Source: Leclercia sp. AS011
GTDB lineage: Bacteria > Pseudomonadota > Gammaproteobacteria > Enterobacterales > Enterobacteriaceae
Reading direction: 5' to 3'
DNA length: 64,000 bases
Assembly: GCF_037152535.1 (NCBI RefSeq)
Contig: NZ_JBBCMA010000001.1
Location: 1,488,001 to 1,552,000 of the forward strand
Shown here: one piece after another, positions 54,238 through 64,000 of the stretch
Layout of the letters: the number at the start of each line of letters is the position of its first letter
Numbering within the stretch: position 1 is the stretch's first letter
Made by a program: the position numbers and the translations under genes
The notes under the pieces: generated by a model
What the model saw: only the letters and a program-made list of their open reading frames with translations
Database searches by the model: none
What the model was told of the DNA's origin: nothing

Positions 54238-55458
54238 TTAGCCCAGCAGGTGGTGGATTCTTTTCAACCCGGCCACCAGTCTGTCGACCTCTTCCAGTGT
54301 GTTGTACATCACCAGCGATGCGCGGCACATCGCCGGTACCTGATAGAACGCCATCAGCGGCATGGCGCAGTGGTGTCCGGTGCGCACCGCCACCCCGTAG
54401 TTATCGAGGAAACTGCCGACGTCATAGGCGTGGTGTTTGCCAAGGTTAAAGGCGATCACCCCCTGACGATCGGCCGGGCCGTAGAGCGTCAGATCCGGCA
54501 CGCTGGCCAGCTCGGCCAGGGCGTAATGCATCAGCGTCTGCTCGTACTCGGCAATGGCATCAAGGCCAATGGCGGAAACGTACTCCATCGCCGCCCCAAG
54601 CCCGATAATGCCGCCGGTGTTGGGCGTTCCGGCTTCAAAACGCCACGGCGCGCGCGCATAGGTGGTGCCTTCGCTCAGGCTGACGGTGGCGATCATCGAT
54701 CCGCCACCTTCCCACGGTGGCATCTGCTGCAGGATTTCGTCTTTGACGTACAGTACGCCGATCCCGGTCGGGCCGTAGAGCTTATGCCCGGAGAAGACGT
54801 AAAAATCACAGTCCAGCGCCTGCACGTCCACGGTGTGATGCATCACCGCCTGCGCGCCGTCCACCAGCACTTTCGCGCCGACCCGATGGGCTTTAGCAAT
54901 GATCTCTGCCACCGGGTTTTCGGTGCCCAGCACGTTGGAGATTTGGGTGATGGCCACCAGCCGGGTGCGTTCGTCCAGCAGGGTATCCAGCTGTTCAAGC
55001 TGGAGCGTGCCGTCCTGATTCAGCGGGATCACCCGCAGTTCGGCCCCGACGCGCTCGCACAGCATCTGCCAGGGCACAATGTTCGCATGGTGCTCCATCT
55101 GGCTGATGATGATGTTATCGCCCGCATGGACTTCAGCGCTGCCCCAGCTGTTCGCCACCAGGTTGATCCCTTCGGTGGTGCCGCGCACAAATACCAGCTC
55201 TTCCGGCGAGCGGGCATTCAAAAAGGCTGCCGCCCGGGTACGGACGTTCTCCATTCGCTGCGTGGCTTCGGCGCTGAGGGTGTGGATCCCCCGATGCACC
55301 GCCGCATAGCCGTGCCGGTAAAACTCTGCCTCGGCCTCGATCACCTGCGCGGGCTTTTGCGCGCTGGCGGCGCTGTCGAGATAGGCAAGCGGCAGACCGT
55401 TCACTTCACGGGTCAGGACGGGGAAATCCGCCCGCACTTTCTCTACAGGAAAACTCAT
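54238..55458 (-). CDS. sufS: Cysteine desulfurase SufS
   Basis: 406 residues. PLP enzyme that removes sulfur from cysteine for Fe-S assembly under iron limitation and oxidative stress. PLP-Lys in [11 protein letters not shown], substrate-binding [10 protein letters not shown], and the catalytic Cys in [15 protein letters not shown] overlap with sufD. Confidence 0.98.
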   Translation of the reverse strand: MSFPVEKVRADFPVLTREVNGLPLAYLDSAASAQKPAQVIEAEAEFYRHGYAAVHRGIHTLSAEATQRMENVRTRAAAFLNARSPEELVFVRGTTEGINLVANSWGSAEVHAGDNIIISQMEHHANIVPWQMLCERVGAELRVIPLNQDGTLQLEQLDTLLDERTRLVAITQISNVLGTENPVAEIIAKAHRVGAKVLVDGAQAVMHHTVDVQALDCDFYVFSGHKLYGPTGIGVLYVKDEILQQMPPWEGGGSMIATVSLSEGTTYARAPWRFEAGTPNTGGIIGLGAAMEYVSAIGLDAIAEYEQTLMHYALAELASVPDLTLYGPADRQGVIAFNLGKHHAYDVGSFLDNYGVAVRTGHHCAMPLMAFYQVPAMCRASLVMYNTLEEVDRLVAGLKRIHHLLG

Positions 55459-56726
55459 GCCACACCTCCGGGCAGACGCTGGCCGATACGCGCCAGCACC
55501 TGCTGTCTTAAGGTTTCATCTCCGAGCGCTTCGGTCAGCTCGGCGGCAAAGGCGTAAATGATCATTTTCTCTGCCGCCTGCTTATCAATACCGCGGGAGC
55601 GCAGATAGAACATCTGCTCATCATCAATGCGACCCACCGTTGCCCCGTGGCTGCACTTCACGTCATCGGCGTAGATTTCCAGCTGCGGTTTGGTGTCCAC
55701 CTCCGCCAGCCGGCCCATCAGCAGATTGTTGTTGGTCATCTGGCCGTCGGTTTTGATGGCGTGCTGCACCACGTTAATCAGCCCGTTAAAGACCGCCCGG
55801 CCCTTATCGCTGACGATGGTTTTGTGCAGCTGACGGCTGTTGCAGTAGCCCTTGTTGTGCTCGAGCCAGGTACGGGTGTCGCACACTTCGGTTTTCACCG
55901 GCATCGCCAGGCTGTTGATGCGCAGCGTAGTGTTTTCGCCGTTGAGCTGGGTGCTGGTGTTATGGCGCAGTACCGCACCGCCCAGCAGGAAGCTGTGGCT
56001 GTAGGCCGCCGCATCGGCAGCGAGCAGCAGATCGTTATGGGCGAAGTGATGGCTCGCCGCATTCTCAAACGCCAGCTTGATATGGTGCAGCTGGGCGTTG
56101 GCCGCCACGTTCATGGTCAGGCGCGAGCCGGTAAAGTGCCGCGCAGGGGTCAGGCTGGCGTAGTGCTCAATCACGGTCGCCTCAGCCCCTTCACCCAGTT
56201 CCAGATGGTGGCGATAGTGGGCAGTGTTGATCTCCTCCCCCTCCAGCCCCTGGGTGATGTGCATCAGCAGCAGCGGCTTCGCCGGGCGGGCGTTACGCTT
56301 CACGCGAATATGGGTCACGCTCTGCGCCAGGCTCTCGGTGAGATGCAGGAACAGCTCCGGCTGTACCGGTGCCGCCAGGCTATGGCGCTCGTCGTTGATC
56401 GCCACCTCAAACCCGCTGCCGTCGGTGCTGTCGCTCAGTTCCGGGCTAAAGCGCCCGTCAACAAACACCAGCCGCGTAGCGTCGAGGGTGAGCGCCAACG
56501 CATCGCGATCGCTTGCCGTCACGCTGGCGGGCCGGGTTACGAACTCGCCGTTCAGCAGCCCATCCAGCGGGGTATATTTCCAGTTCTCATGCTTACGCGT
56601 CGGCAATCCGAGACGCAGCATCTGCTGCAGGTGCTGCTGGGCCTGCTCCGAGCGCGTCCCGCCCTGGGCCTCAAACAGACGATGCCACTGCTGCAGCGCG
56701 TTACTGCTGTTCGCTAAGCCAGCCAT
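55455..56726 (-). CDS. sufD: SufD scaffold subunit
   Basis: 423 residues. Parallel beta-helix partner of SufB in the SufBC2D scaffold. [19 protein letters not shown] at the start, KYTPLDGLL, and a C-terminal [21 protein letters not shown] segment holding the conserved His. Its start overlaps sufC by 26 bases. Confidence 0.97.
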   Translation of the reverse strand: MAGLANSSNALQQWHRLFEAQGGTRSEQAQQHLQQMLRLGLPTRKHENWKYTPLDGLLNGEFVTRPASVTASDRDALALTLDATRLVFVDGRFSPELSDSTDGSGFEVAINDERHSLAAPVQPELFLHLTESLAQSVTHIRVKRNARPAKPLLLMHITQGLEGEEINTAHYRHHLELGEGAEATVIEHYASLTPARHFTGSRLTMNVAANAQLHHIKLAFENAASHHFAHNDLLLAADAAAYSHSFLLGGAVLRHNTSTQLNGENTTLRINSLAMPVKTEVCDTRTWLEHNKGYCNSRQLHKTIVSDKGRAVFNGLINVVQHAIKTDGQMTNNNLLMGRLAEVDTKPQLEIYADDVKCSHGATVGRIDDEQMFYLRSRGIDKQAAEKMIIYAFAAELTEALGDETLRQQVLARIGQRLPGGVA

Positions 56727-57447
56727 AGCCCTGCTCCTCCAGCTGTTTCACCAGCGTGAAATCACCGGATTTCACAATCCGCCCCTGATAGAGCACATGC
56801 ACGTAGTCCGGCTTGATGTAATCGAGAATACGCTGGTAGTGGGTCACGATGATGAACGACCGCTTGCCGTCGCGCAGGGCGTTAACACCGTCGGCGACAA
56901 TCTTCAGGGCGTCGATGTCCAGCCCGGAGTCGGTTTCGTCGAGGATGCACAGCTCCGGCTCCAGCACCGCCATCTGCAGAATGTCGTTACGCTTCTTCTC
57001 CCCACCGGAAAAACCGACGTTGACCGAGCGGGTGAGCAGATCTTCCGGCATCTTCAGCAGCTGGATCTTCTCTTCCATCAGATCCTGAAAATCAAAGCGA
57101 TCCAGCTCCTCTTCGCTACGGTATTTGCGCACCGCATTGAGGGCAGTCTGCAGGAAGAACTGGTTGCTGACGCCGGGGATCTCCACCGGATACTGGAAGG
57201 CCATAAAAATGCCTTCGCCAGCACGATCTTCCGGTGAGAGCTCCAGCAGATCTTTGCCTTTGAATTCCACCGAGCCGCCGACCACTTCGTAATCTTCACG
57301 CCCGGCGAGGGTCGCCGAGAGCGTACTTTTCCCCGAGCCGTTCGGCCCCATAATGGCGTGGACTTCCCCCGGACGCACGTCCAGGCTCAGGCCGCGCAGG
57401 ATCGCTTTATCTTCCACACTGACCTGTAAATCTTTAATGCTTAACAT
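56701..57447 (-). CDS. sufC: SufC ATPase
   Basis: 248 residues. ABC-type ATPase that drives the SufBC2D scaffold. Walker A GPNGSGKST, Q-loop AFQYPVEIPG, signature FSGGEKKR, Walker B LCILDETDSGLD, and switch His in IVTHYQR. No membrane partner, as expected for SufC. Confidence 0.98.
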   Translation of the reverse strand: MLSIKDLQVSVEDKAILRGLSLDVRPGEVHAIMGPNGSGKSTLSATLAGREDYEVVGGSVEFKGKDLLELSPEDRAGEGIFMAFQYPVEIPGVSNQFFLQTALNAVRKYRSEEELDRFDFQDLMEEKIQLLKMPEDLLTRSVNVGFSGGEKKRNDILQMAVLEPELCILDETDSGLDIDALKIVADGVNALRDGKRSFIIVTHYQRILDYIKPDYVHVLYQGRIVKSGDFTLVKQLEEQGYGWLSEQQ

Positions 57448-57463
57448 GTGCTTTCCTTAATCC

Positions 57464-58951
57464 TTAACCGACGCTGTGTTCAAGGCTGATCGCCAGTAAT
57501 TTCTGCGCTTCAACGGCAAATTCCAGCGGCAGTTCAGAGAACACATCCTTACAGAAGCCGTTCACGATCATTGAAATGGCATCCTCTTCGCTGATGCCGC
57601 GCTGCAGGCAGTAGAAGAGCTGATCTTCACCGATCCGCGAGGTGGTGGCCTCGTGCTCCAGCTGGGCGCTGTTATTGCGGCACTCGACATACGGGAAGGT
57701 ATGCGCCCCGCAGTCCGGGCCAATCAGCATCGAGTCGCACTGGGTAAAGTTACGCGCGTTGGTGGCGGTCGGCATGATCTTGACCAGCCCGCGGTAGCTG
57801 TTCTGGCTTTTGCCCGCCGAGATCCCTTTCGAGATGATGGTCGATTTAGTGTTTTTACCGATGTGGATCATCTTGGTGCCGGTATCGGCCTGCTGATGCC
57901 CGCTGGTCAGCGCCACCGAGTAGAACTCGCCGATGGAGTTATCCCCGCGCAGAATGCAGCTCGGGTACTTCCAGGTGATGGCGGAGCCGGTTTCCGACTG
58001 GGTCCAGGACATCTTGCTGTTTTCGCCTTCGCACAGGGCGCGCTTGGTGACGAAGTTCAGGATGCCGCCGGTGTTGTTATCCCCAGGGAACCAGTTCTGT
58101 ACCGTGGAGTATTTCACCTCGGCGTCTTTATGGATGATCACCTCCACCACCGCGGCGTGCAGCTGATAGCTGTCGCGTACCGGGGCGGAACAGCCCTCGA
58201 TATAGCTGACGTAGCTACCCTCATCGGCCACCAGAATGGTGCGTTCAAACTGGCCGGTTTTCTCGGCGTTGATGCGGAAATAGGTCGACAGCTCCATCGG
58301 GCAGCGCACGCCTTTCGGCACATAGATGAAGGTGCCGTCGGAGGCCACCGCCGCGTTCAGGGCCGCAAAGAAGTTGTCGTTGCCCGGCACTACGGTGCCG
58401 AGGTACTTCTTCACCAGCTCGGGGTGATCGTGAATGGCTTCGCCAAAGGAGCAGAAGATGATCCCCTGCTCGCCCAGCTTCTCCCGGTAGGTGGTGGCGA
58501 CCGAGACGGAGTCGAAGATGGCGTCCACCGCCACCTCACGCCCTTCGCGCACCGGCACACCGAGCTGCTCGAAGGCCTCTTCCACCTCTTTGCTTAAAAA
58601 GGCGTTAGCGCCGGTCTGCTGCACCGCGCCCGGCTCGGAGGCGCAGGTGTCGTCGCAGTTGCCGCACGAGGGCGCAGAGTAGTAGCTGTAATCCTGATAG
58701 TTCAGCTTGTCGTAATGCGCTTTCAGCCAGTGCGGCTCTTCCATCTCCAGCCAGGCGTTAAACGCGTTCAGGCGGAACTCCAGCATCCAGTCTGGCTCGT
58801 TACGCTTGGCAGAAATGGCGCGGATGACCTCTTCGTTGATCCCTTTTGCGAGCTCATCGGTCTGCAATTGGGTGAAGAAGCCCTCTTTGTAATTAATATG
58901 GCCGCCGGACCAGGTGTTGACGTCGTCAGTTGCTTCAGTATGTCGAGACAT
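57464..58951 (-). CDS. sufB: SufB scaffold subunit
   Basis: 495 residues from the ATG at 58951 ([10 protein letters not shown]), the E. coli length. Fe-S cluster is built on it with sulfur from SufE. Conserved CGNCDDTC near the N-terminus, the beta-helix core, [14 protein letters not shown], and [21 protein letters not shown] at the C-terminus. Eight bases after sufA. Confidence 0.98.
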   Translation of the reverse strand: MSRHTEATDDVNTWSGGHINYKEGFFTQLQTDELAKGINEEVIRAISAKRNEPDWMLEFRLNAFNAWLEMEEPHWLKAHYDKLNYQDYSYYSAPSCGNCDDTCASEPGAVQQTGANAFLSKEVEEAFEQLGVPVREGREVAVDAIFDSVSVATTYREKLGEQGIIFCSFGEAIHDHPELVKKYLGTVVPGNDNFFAALNAAVASDGTFIYVPKGVRCPMELSTYFRINAEKTGQFERTILVADEGSYVSYIEGCSAPVRDSYQLHAAVVEVIIHKDAEVKYSTVQNWFPGDNNTGGILNFVTKRALCEGENSKMSWTQSETGSAITWKYPSCILRGDNSIGEFYSVALTSGHQQADTGTKMIHIGKNTKSTIISKGISAGKSQNSYRGLVKIMPTATNARNFTQCDSMLIGPDCGAHTFPYVECRNNSAQLEHEATTSRIGEDQLFYCLQRGISEEDAISMIVNGFCKDVFSELPLEFAVEAQKLLAISLEHSVG

Positions 58952-58959
58952 AATACCGC

Positions 58960-59328
58960 CTATACCCCAAAACTTTCGCCGCAGCCGCATTCGTTCTGGG
59001 CTTTCGGGTTATTGAATTTGAATAACTGGTTTAAGCCTTCGCGCACGTAATCCACTTCTGTACCGTCAATAAACGGCATCGCCTGCAAAGGGACATAGAG
59101 CCGGGCACCGTCCTGCTCGAAAAGCAGATCGTCTTTCGCCGGTTCGCTGACGGTATCCAGTACGTAACCAAATCCGGCGCAGCCGGTGGTCTTAACGCCT
59201 AACCGCACGCCCAGCATGCCCGCCTGTTTACTCACCAGCTCGCGGATGTGCGCCGCGGCGGCCGGTGTTAGTGACAATCCACGCCACGCAAATTCTGTCG
59301 GATCAAATGTTTCTGAATGCTGTTGCAT
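58960..59328 (-). CDS. sufA: SufA, A-type Fe-S carrier
   Basis: 122 residues from the ATG at 59328 ([10 protein letters not shown]) with AGAGGTGG upstream. A-type carrier with the three cluster-binding cysteines, Cys in [10 protein letters not shown] and CGCG near the C-terminus. First gene of sufABCDSE, immediately downstream of the Fur box. Confidence 0.98.
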   Translation of the reverse strand: MQQHSETFDPTEFAWRGLSLTPAAAAHIRELVSKQAGMLGVRLGVKTTGCAGFGYVLDTVSEPAKDDLLFEQDGARLYVPLQAMPFIDGTEVDYVREGLNQLFKFNNPKAQNECGCGESFGV

Positions 59329-59709
59329 AAATCCACCTCTTCTAGTGCGCCCCCAGGGCATAACACCATGTTAGTGATAATGATTATCACTTCAACCCCT
59401 CAGTTGCAGGGGCATTCGGCTTAACCGCCCTTTTTGGCTACTTTCATTAAGCATAGACCCTGCTACGGGGGTTAACAGGGATGTTCACATTTGGTTAACT
59501 TTATGATCTGAAAGATGATTTGTTATTGATTCGCGGCAATCGGGGATAAATGCAAAATATGTATAGAAAATGCCTATTTTTGGGATAGGGAATGGACCGA
59601 GACGGCTGCTCTTACCTGTAAGCGTATTCTGAAACAGCCCCGGCGAGGGCGCTTGACCGACTGCGGGTGCGCTATCCTTGTTGTATTAAGGCCAGCAACA
59701 GGAGGGGAG
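59329..59709. other. suf promoter region and gap before the miniprotein gene
   Basis: 381 bases. The right part of the Fur box is followed by an AT-rich block (about 59470-59600), where OxyR, IHF and IscR sites lie in E. coli; I could not pin those sites here. I see no ydiH-like gene or clear RydB sRNA. Confidence 0.5.
59373..59391. promoter_or_regulatory. Fur box of the suf operon
   Basis: AGTGATAATGATTATCACT, a 19-bp palindrome broken only at its centre and a very close match to the Fur consensus. It is 45 bases upstream of sufA, consistent with iron-dependent repression of suf. Confidence 0.93.
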
Positions 59710-59805
59710 ATGCTTACTGCACTGTTAATTACCGCCGTCCTTGCCGTGGTCATTACTGCTCTGGTTATTTTGTCTGCGATGCAGGATCTCAGAGACGATT
59801 ATTGA
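59710..59805 (+). CDS. 31-residue single-helix membrane miniprotein
   Basis: MLTALLITAVLAVVITALVI then LSAMQDLRDDY: one 20-residue hydrophobic helix and a short acidic tail. An AGGAGGGGAG ribosome site sits directly upstream and a good terminator starts 11 bases after the stop, so it is a compact gene. It is on the opposite strand to menI, where K-12 has ydiH. I do not recognise the family; small Val/Ile/Leu-rich helices like this often modulate membrane proteins. Confidence 0.75.
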   Translation: MLTALLITAVLAVVITALVILSAMQDLRDDY

Positions 59806-59815
59806 AGATAAACAA

Positions 59816-59842
59816 AAGGCCGCTTCCGCGGCCTTACTTTTT
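59816..59842. terminator. Bidirectional terminator between the miniprotein gene and menI
   Basis: AAGGCCGC-TTCC-GCGGCCTT followed by ACTTTTT; A-rich on the other side. Confidence 0.88.
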
Positions 59843-60251
59843 ACACCACCGCAGTGGTCAGCCGCGATGAGCAGCACAGACGCTGCTGGTCATCGAAGAT
59901 ATCAATCTGCCACACCTGATGTCGCCCGCCGGTATGCAGGGCGCGACAGACGCCGCGCACCCGACCGCTGCGCACGGAACGGATGTGGTTGGCATTGACC
60001 TCCAGCCCTACCACCTTCTGTTCCCCTTCGGTGCAGAGATAGCCCGCCACCGAGCCGAGGGTTTCAGCCAGCACTACCGATGCCCCACCGTGCAGCAGGC
60101 CAAACGGCTGATGGGTGCGGCTGTCCACCGGCATGGTGGCTTCCAGTTCATCCTCGCCGATGCGGGTAAACTGGATGTCCAGCAACCCCACCATGTTCCC
60201 GTCGCTCATGGCGTTTAACGCCTGCAGGGTAACGGCACGTTTCCAGATCAT
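59841..60251 (-). CDS. menI: 1,4-dihydroxy-2-naphthoyl-CoA hydrolase
   Basis: 136 residues. Hotdog thioesterase (E. coli YdiI/MenI) that releases the naphthoate precursor of menaquinone from CoA. Catalytic Glu63 follows the [14 protein letters not shown] motif. Its ATG overlaps the ydiJ stop by four bases, so the two are coupled, as in E. coli. Confidence 0.96.
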   Translation of the reverse strand: MIWKRAVTLQALNAMSDGNMVGLLDIQFTRIGEDELEATMPVDSRTHQPFGLLHGGASVVLAETLGSVAGYLCTEGEQKVVGLEVNANHIRSVRSGRVRGVCRALHTGGRHQVWQIDIFDDQQRLCCSSRLTTAVV

Positions 60252-63200
60252 CCCATAATCTCCAGCAAAGCCTGCAGCGGATGGCGCACGCCGCTGCCCT
60301 CGACGCGTTTGACCTGGCTGCGGCAGGAGTAGCCGGTCGCCAGACAGCGATTGCGCGGCAGACGCTGCATCGCCTGGTGCCAGGAGAGCTCATAGATCCC
60401 CAGCGAATTCTTGTGGTTCACCACCTCATGGCCGTAGGTCCCGGCCATGCCGCAGCAGCCGACGCTGACGCTCTCGAGCTTCGCCCCAAAGCGGGCAAAG
60501 ATCGTGGCCCACTGAGAAGGCGCGCCCGGCAGGGCGGTCACTTCGGTACAGTGGCCGAACAGATACCAGGATTCACCGCTGGTCTCCTGCGGTGTTTGCT
60601 CGTCGACAATCGCCGGAAGCCATTCGTGCACCAGCATGACGTGGAAGTCGCCGCGCTTGTCGCCGAGAGTCTGCTTGTACTCATCGCGATAGCAGAGCAC
60701 CAGGGCCGGATCGACGCCGACCATTGGCATGCCCAGCTGCGCCACACGGTTGAGGAAGTCAGAGGTCTTTTGCGCCGTTTTGGCGAACCGATTGAGGAAA
60801 CCTTTAATGTGCTGGGCTTTACCGTTCGGAGAGAACGGCAGCAGCACCGGCTGATAGCCGAGCCGCTCCACCAGCCGAATAAAGTCCGCCACCACCTGCG
60901 CATCGTAATAGCTGGTAAAGGGATCCTGCACCACCAGCACGGTTTTCGCTTTCTGCTCCGGGCTCAGCGCTTCAAGCTGTTCCAGGGTCAGGTTGGCGGA
61001 GCGGTGGCCCACCATCTGACGCTGCAGCGACGGCGTGGAGAGCAGCGGCAGGTCGATCATGCCGATATGCTTCTCGGAGAGTTTGCGCACCAGCGGCTGG
61101 TTGATAAAGAAGTTGAAGGTGCGCGGCGCGCGGGCCATCAGCGGGGCATAGCTCTCCACCGTCGCCACCAGATGGTCGCGCATCGGACGCAGATAACGGC
61201 TGTGATAGAGCTGGAGGAAGCGCGAACGGAACTCCGGCACGTCGATTTTAATCGGGCACTGGGTGGAGCAGGCTTTACAGGCCAGACAGCCGGACATCGC
61301 CTCTTTCACCTCGTGAGAGAAATCGTACTCCCCTTTGCGCGCGTGCCAGCTGTTGCGGGTGCGCTCAACGAGGGTGCGCAGGCTGGCGCGTTTTTCCGGC
61401 AGCTCTTTCTCCAGCGCCAGCGGATCCACGCCGCGGTCGGCCAGCAGACGCAGCCACTCGCGCACCAGGGTCGCACGCCCTTTCGGAGAGTGGATACGGT
61501 TGCTGGTGATCTTCATCGACGGGCACATCGGGCTTTTGGCATCGAAGTTAAAGCACAGACCGTTGCCGTTACACTCCATCGCACCGCGCCAGGAGGAGCG
61601 CACCGCAATCGGGATCTGGCGATCGAAGGTGCCGCGCTTCACCGCATCCACCTGCATCATCGGGGCATCGAGACCCTCCGGCGGGCAGATTTTACCCGGG
61701 TTGAGGCGGTTATCCGGGTCGAAAGCCGCTTTGATCTTGCGCAGCTCGCCAAACAGCGCTTCGCCAAAGAAGGCCGGGCTGTACTCCGCGCGGAACCCTT
61801 TACCGTGTTCGCCCCACAGCAGGCCGCCGTATTTGGCGGTAAGCGCCACCACGTCATCGGAGATCTGCTTCATCAGCATCTCCTGCTGGGGATCGCACAT
61901 GTCCAGCGCCGGGCGAACGTGCAGCACCCCGGCATCGACATGGCCGAACATGCCGTAGCTCAGGCCGTGGCTGTCGAGCAGGGCGCGGAACTCCACAATA
62001 TAGTCGGCGAGATGTTCCGGCGGGACGCAGGTATCTTCAGCAAAGGGGATCGGCTTGGCCGCCCCTTTGGCATTGCCCAGCAGGCCCACCGCTTTTTTAC
62101 GCATCCCATAGATACGCTCAATACCGGCCAGCTCGTTACACAGCTGCCAGCCAATTACCCCACCCTCGCCACGGGCGATCAGCTCGTCCAGCCGCTGGCA
62201 CAGGGCAGCGACCTGGCTTTCGATCAGTTCGGCGTCATCACCGGCAAACTCAACGATGTTCAGGCCCAGCATCTCTTTATCGGGCACGTCGGCGATCAGC
62301 TCGCTGACCGAGTGCCAGACGATATCTTCCCGCGCCAGGTTAAGCACTTTCGAGTCGACGGTTTCGACCGACAGTGCGCGGGCCTCGACCATAAAGGGAG
62401 CATTACGCAGCGCAGAGTCAAAGGAGTTGTACTTCACGTTCACCAGACGGCGCACTTTTGGCAGACGGGTGATATCAAGACGCGCCTCGGTGATGAAGGC
62501 CAACGTTCCTTCGGAGCCGGTCAGAATGCGGGTCAAATCGAACTGGCTGAGGTCGTCATTGAAGACATGGCGCAGATCGTAGCCGGTCAGGAAGCGGTTG
62601 AGTTTCGGGAATTTGTCGATAATCAGCTGGCGGTTATCGCGGCAGCGTTCCAGCACGGTGCGGTAGATACGCCCGGTGGTAGTGTTGTCCTTGCCGAGCG
62701 TCTCGGCCAGTTCAACCGGCATGGGCTGGGTGTCGAGAATATCGCCGCCCAGCAGCACCGCCCGCACGCCGAGGACGTGATCGGAGGTTTTGCCGTACAC
62801 CAGCGATCCCTGACCGGAGGCATCGGTATTGATCATCCCGCCGAGGGTGGCGCGGTTACTGGTCGACAGCTCCGGAGCAAAGAAGTAGCCGTAGGGCTTC
62901 AGGTACTGGTTAAGCTGATCCTTGATCACCCCGGCCTCTACCCGCACCCATCCCTCTTCCGGGTTGATCTCAATGATGCGGTTCATATAGCGGGACATAT
63001 CGACAACGATGCCGGTATTCAGCGCCTGGCCATTGGTGCCGGTGCCGCCGCCGCGCGGGGTAAAGATCAGCGAAGCGAAACGCTCCTGGGAGGCCAGACG
63101 GGCCAGCAGGGCCACATCAGCGGTAGAACGGGGGAAAACGACGGCATCGGGAAGTAGCTGGTAGATACTGTTGTCGGTCGCCATGGTCAGCCTGTCGGCA

Positions 63201-63304
63201 TAACGTGTGGCGGTATCGCCGGTAAAACCCTGTTGCTCCAAAGCCTGCAAAAAATTGAGCACCAGCTGAACGACGCCGGGTGCCTGAGAAATTTGTGGGA
63301 TCAT
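60248..63304 (-). CDS. ydiJ: FAD-linked oxidase / Fe-S protein YdiJ
   Basis: 1018 residues. N-terminal FAD-binding domain (about 45-270, [28 protein letters not shown]), a FAD-oxidase C-terminal domain (to about 540), then a ferredoxin-type part ([12 protein letters not shown]) and Cys-rich CCG domains (GCCGMAG). The architecture is that of D-lactate/D-2-hydroxyglutarate dehydrogenase fusions; E. coli YdiJ has been reported to oxidise D-2-hydroxyglutarate, which I take from memory. Confidence 0.93.
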   Translation of the reverse strand: MIPQISQAPGVVQLVLNFLQALEQQGFTGDTATRYADRLTMATDNSIYQLLPDAVVFPRSTADVALLARLASQERFASLIFTPRGGGTGTNGQALNTGIVVDMSRYMNRIIEINPEEGWVRVEAGVIKDQLNQYLKPYGYFFAPELSTSNRATLGGMINTDASGQGSLVYGKTSDHVLGVRAVLLGGDILDTQPMPVELAETLGKDNTTTGRIYRTVLERCRDNRQLIIDKFPKLNRFLTGYDLRHVFNDDLSQFDLTRILTGSEGTLAFITEARLDITRLPKVRRLVNVKYNSFDSALRNAPFMVEARALSVETVDSKVLNLAREDIVWHSVSELIADVPDKEMLGLNIVEFAGDDAELIESQVAALCQRLDELIARGEGGVIGWQLCNELAGIERIYGMRKKAVGLLGNAKGAAKPIPFAEDTCVPPEHLADYIVEFRALLDSHGLSYGMFGHVDAGVLHVRPALDMCDPQQEMLMKQISDDVVALTAKYGGLLWGEHGKGFRAEYSPAFFGEALFGELRKIKAAFDPDNRLNPGKICPPEGLDAPMMQVDAVKRGTFDRQIPIAVRSSWRGAMECNGNGLCFNFDAKSPMCPSMKITSNRIHSPKGRATLVREWLRLLADRGVDPLALEKELPEKRASLRTLVERTRNSWHARKGEYDFSHEVKEAMSGCLACKACSTQCPIKIDVPEFRSRFLQLYHSRYLRPMRDHLVATVESYAPLMARAPRTFNFFINQPLVRKLSEKHIGMIDLPLLSTPSLQRQMVGHRSANLTLEQLEALSPEQKAKTVLVVQDPFTSYYDAQVVADFIRLVERLGYQPVLLPFSPNGKAQHIKGFLNRFAKTAQKTSDFLNRVAQLGMPMVGVDPALVLCYRDEYKQTLGDKRGDFHVMLVHEWLPAIVDEQTPQETSGESWYLFGHCTEVTALPGAPSQWATIFARFGAKLESVSVGCCGMAGTYGHEVVNHKNSLGIYELSWHQAMQRLPRNRCLATGYSCRSQVKRVEGSGVRHPLQALLEIMG

Positions 63305-63336
63305 TACTGTCGACCCTGCCCCATCTGAATAGTTGT

Positions 63337-63352
63337 AGATAATCGTTTGCGT
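63337..63352. promoter_or_regulatory. PurR-like box between ydiJ and ydiK
   Basis: On the minus strand ACGCAAACGATTATCT, which keeps the CGCAAACG half of the PurR box and the TT of the other half; one fixed position differs. Located 33 bases from the ydiJ start and 160 from ydiK, it could serve either. Confidence 0.5.
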
Positions 63353-63511
63353 TGTGTCTCACATTTTGTATCACATTTTATTCATATGCGCCCGACAGAA
63401 TTACAGGCAGAATCAGCCTGTTAAAAATCGCTGAAATCACTAATGATTAGAGTGATGCAGTTTCCTGTTCTCACCGGCCTTTCCGGTGTATTTCAAAGGT
63501 AAATTTCAACT

Positions 63512-64000
63512 ATGGTCAATCGACACCAGCCCAGGGACGTCGCGCAAATTTTGCTGTCGGTGCTGTTTCTGGCAATCATGATTATTGCGTGTCTGTGGAT
63601 TGTTCAGCCTTTCGTTCTGGGCTTTGCCTGGGCGGGTACCGTGGTGATCGCCACCTGGCCGCTGTTTCTGCGTTTAGAGCGCCTGCTGTTTGGTCGCCGC
63701 GCCCTGGCGGTGCTGGTGATGACGTTGCTGCTAGTGCTGCTGTTTGTCATCCCGGTGGCGTTACTGGTGAACAGCCTGGTGGACGGCAGCGGCCCGCTCA
63801 TCTCCAGCATCACCAGCGGGGATATGACGCTGCCGACGCTGGACTGGCTGAATGACATCCCGCTGATTGGCGATAAGCTATATGCCGGCTGGCACAACCT
63901 GCTGGATATGGGTGGCAGTGCCATTATGGCGAAGGTGCGGCCCTATATTGGCGCTACCACCACCTGGTTTGTCGGCACCGCCGCGCACCTGGGCCGCTTT
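63512..64000 (+). CDS. ydiK: AI-2E-family membrane protein YdiK, 5' part
   Basis: 163 codons up to the window edge; the rest is missing. Matches E. coli YdiK closely: MVNRHQPRDVAQILLSVLFL, FVLGFAWAGTVVIATWPL and DMGGSAIMAKVRPYIGATTTW. Member of the AI-2E/TqsA transporter-like family with eight helices when complete; four are seen here. Function unknown. AAAGGT precedes the ATG at 12 bases. A small hairpin (CACCGG / CCGGTG) lies 25 bases upstream. Confidence 0.93.
   Translation, partial: MVNRHQPRDVAQILLSVLFLAIMIIACLWIVQPFVLGFAWAGTVVIATWPLFLRLERLLFGRRALAVLVMTLLLVLLFVIPVALLVNSLVDGSGPLISSITSGDMTLPTLDWLNDIPLIGDKLYAGWHNLLDMGGSAIMAKVRPYIGATTTWFVGTAAHLGRF

Noticed and set aside
59392-59709. ydiH and the RydB small RNA expected from E. 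coli synteny
   Set aside because: I found no frame like YdiH and no hairpin-plus-T-tract that would mark RydB in this gap.
60281-63157. 958-codon open frame on the plus strand opposite ydiJ
   Set aside because: It is the antisense shadow of a GC-rich conserved gene; it is very His/Arg/Gln-rich, has no ribosome site and resembles nothing known.

Overview
The window is chromosomal DNA from a member of the Enterobacteriaceae close to Enterobacter, Lelliottia or Leclercia. Both flanks follow the E. coli K-12 gene order almost gene for gene: sodC-ydhF-ydhL-nemRA-gloA-rnt-grxD-mepH-sodB-ydhP-ynhF-purR-punR-punC-cfa-ribE-mdtK-valV-valW on the left, and fumD...pykF-lpp-ldtE-sufEDSCBA...menI-ydiJ-ydiK on the right. 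The GC-rich codon use and the extra genes argue against E. coli itself; the genus is an inference.

Left core (1-17,410): oxidative and electrophile stress (sodC, sodB, nemRA-gloA), RNase T, a monothiol glutaredoxin, a murein endopeptidase, purine control (purR and the punR/punC pair), cyclopropane fatty acid synthase with a long leader, riboflavin synthase, the MdtK efflux pump and two tRNA-Val(GAC) genes. An EptA-type phosphoethanolamine transferase sits between ydhL and nemR, where K-12 has none.

Variable interval between valW and pykF (17,410-50,300): in K-12 this holds ydhR-ydhZ. Here only ydhS and fumD (ydhZ) remain recognisable. The rest is: (i) a DMSO-reductase-type respiratory operon with an extra four-cluster ferredoxin and a perfect FNR box upstream; (ii) an 11-gene catabolic locus of unknown substrate (24.1-36.5 kb) with two HisD-like dehydrogenases, two double-NTF2 (SnoaL-like) proteins, an amidase, an MFS permease, an SDR, an alpha/beta hydrolase, a HpaI-type aldolase, a bicupin, and a LacI-type regulator with two matching operators; (iii) a CynT-type carbonic anhydrase, an unusual metallo-beta-lactamase-fold protein and a tiny acidic protein; (iv) an exported GlcG/HbpS-like protein beside a FixL/FixJ-type two-component system; (v) a polar amino acid ABC transporter; (vi) a second metNIQ-type methionine importer divergent from a cystathionine beta-synthase / gamma-lyase pair, which together form a methionine-to-cysteine (reverse transsulfuration) module.

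Right core (50,300-64,000): pykF with a Cra-like site, lpp, the L,D-transpeptidase ldtE, the complete suf Fe-S assembly operon under a clear Fur box, a 31-residue membrane miniprotein, menI, ydiJ and the start of ydiK, with a PurR-like box between ydiJ and ydiK.

The best candidate for an undescribed system is the HisD/NTF2/aldolase locus. Its enzymes suggest import of a small oxygenated molecule, possibly an amide or lactone, oxidation of its alcohol groups to acid and ketone, and retro-aldol cleavage. The real substrate cannot be read from sequence.
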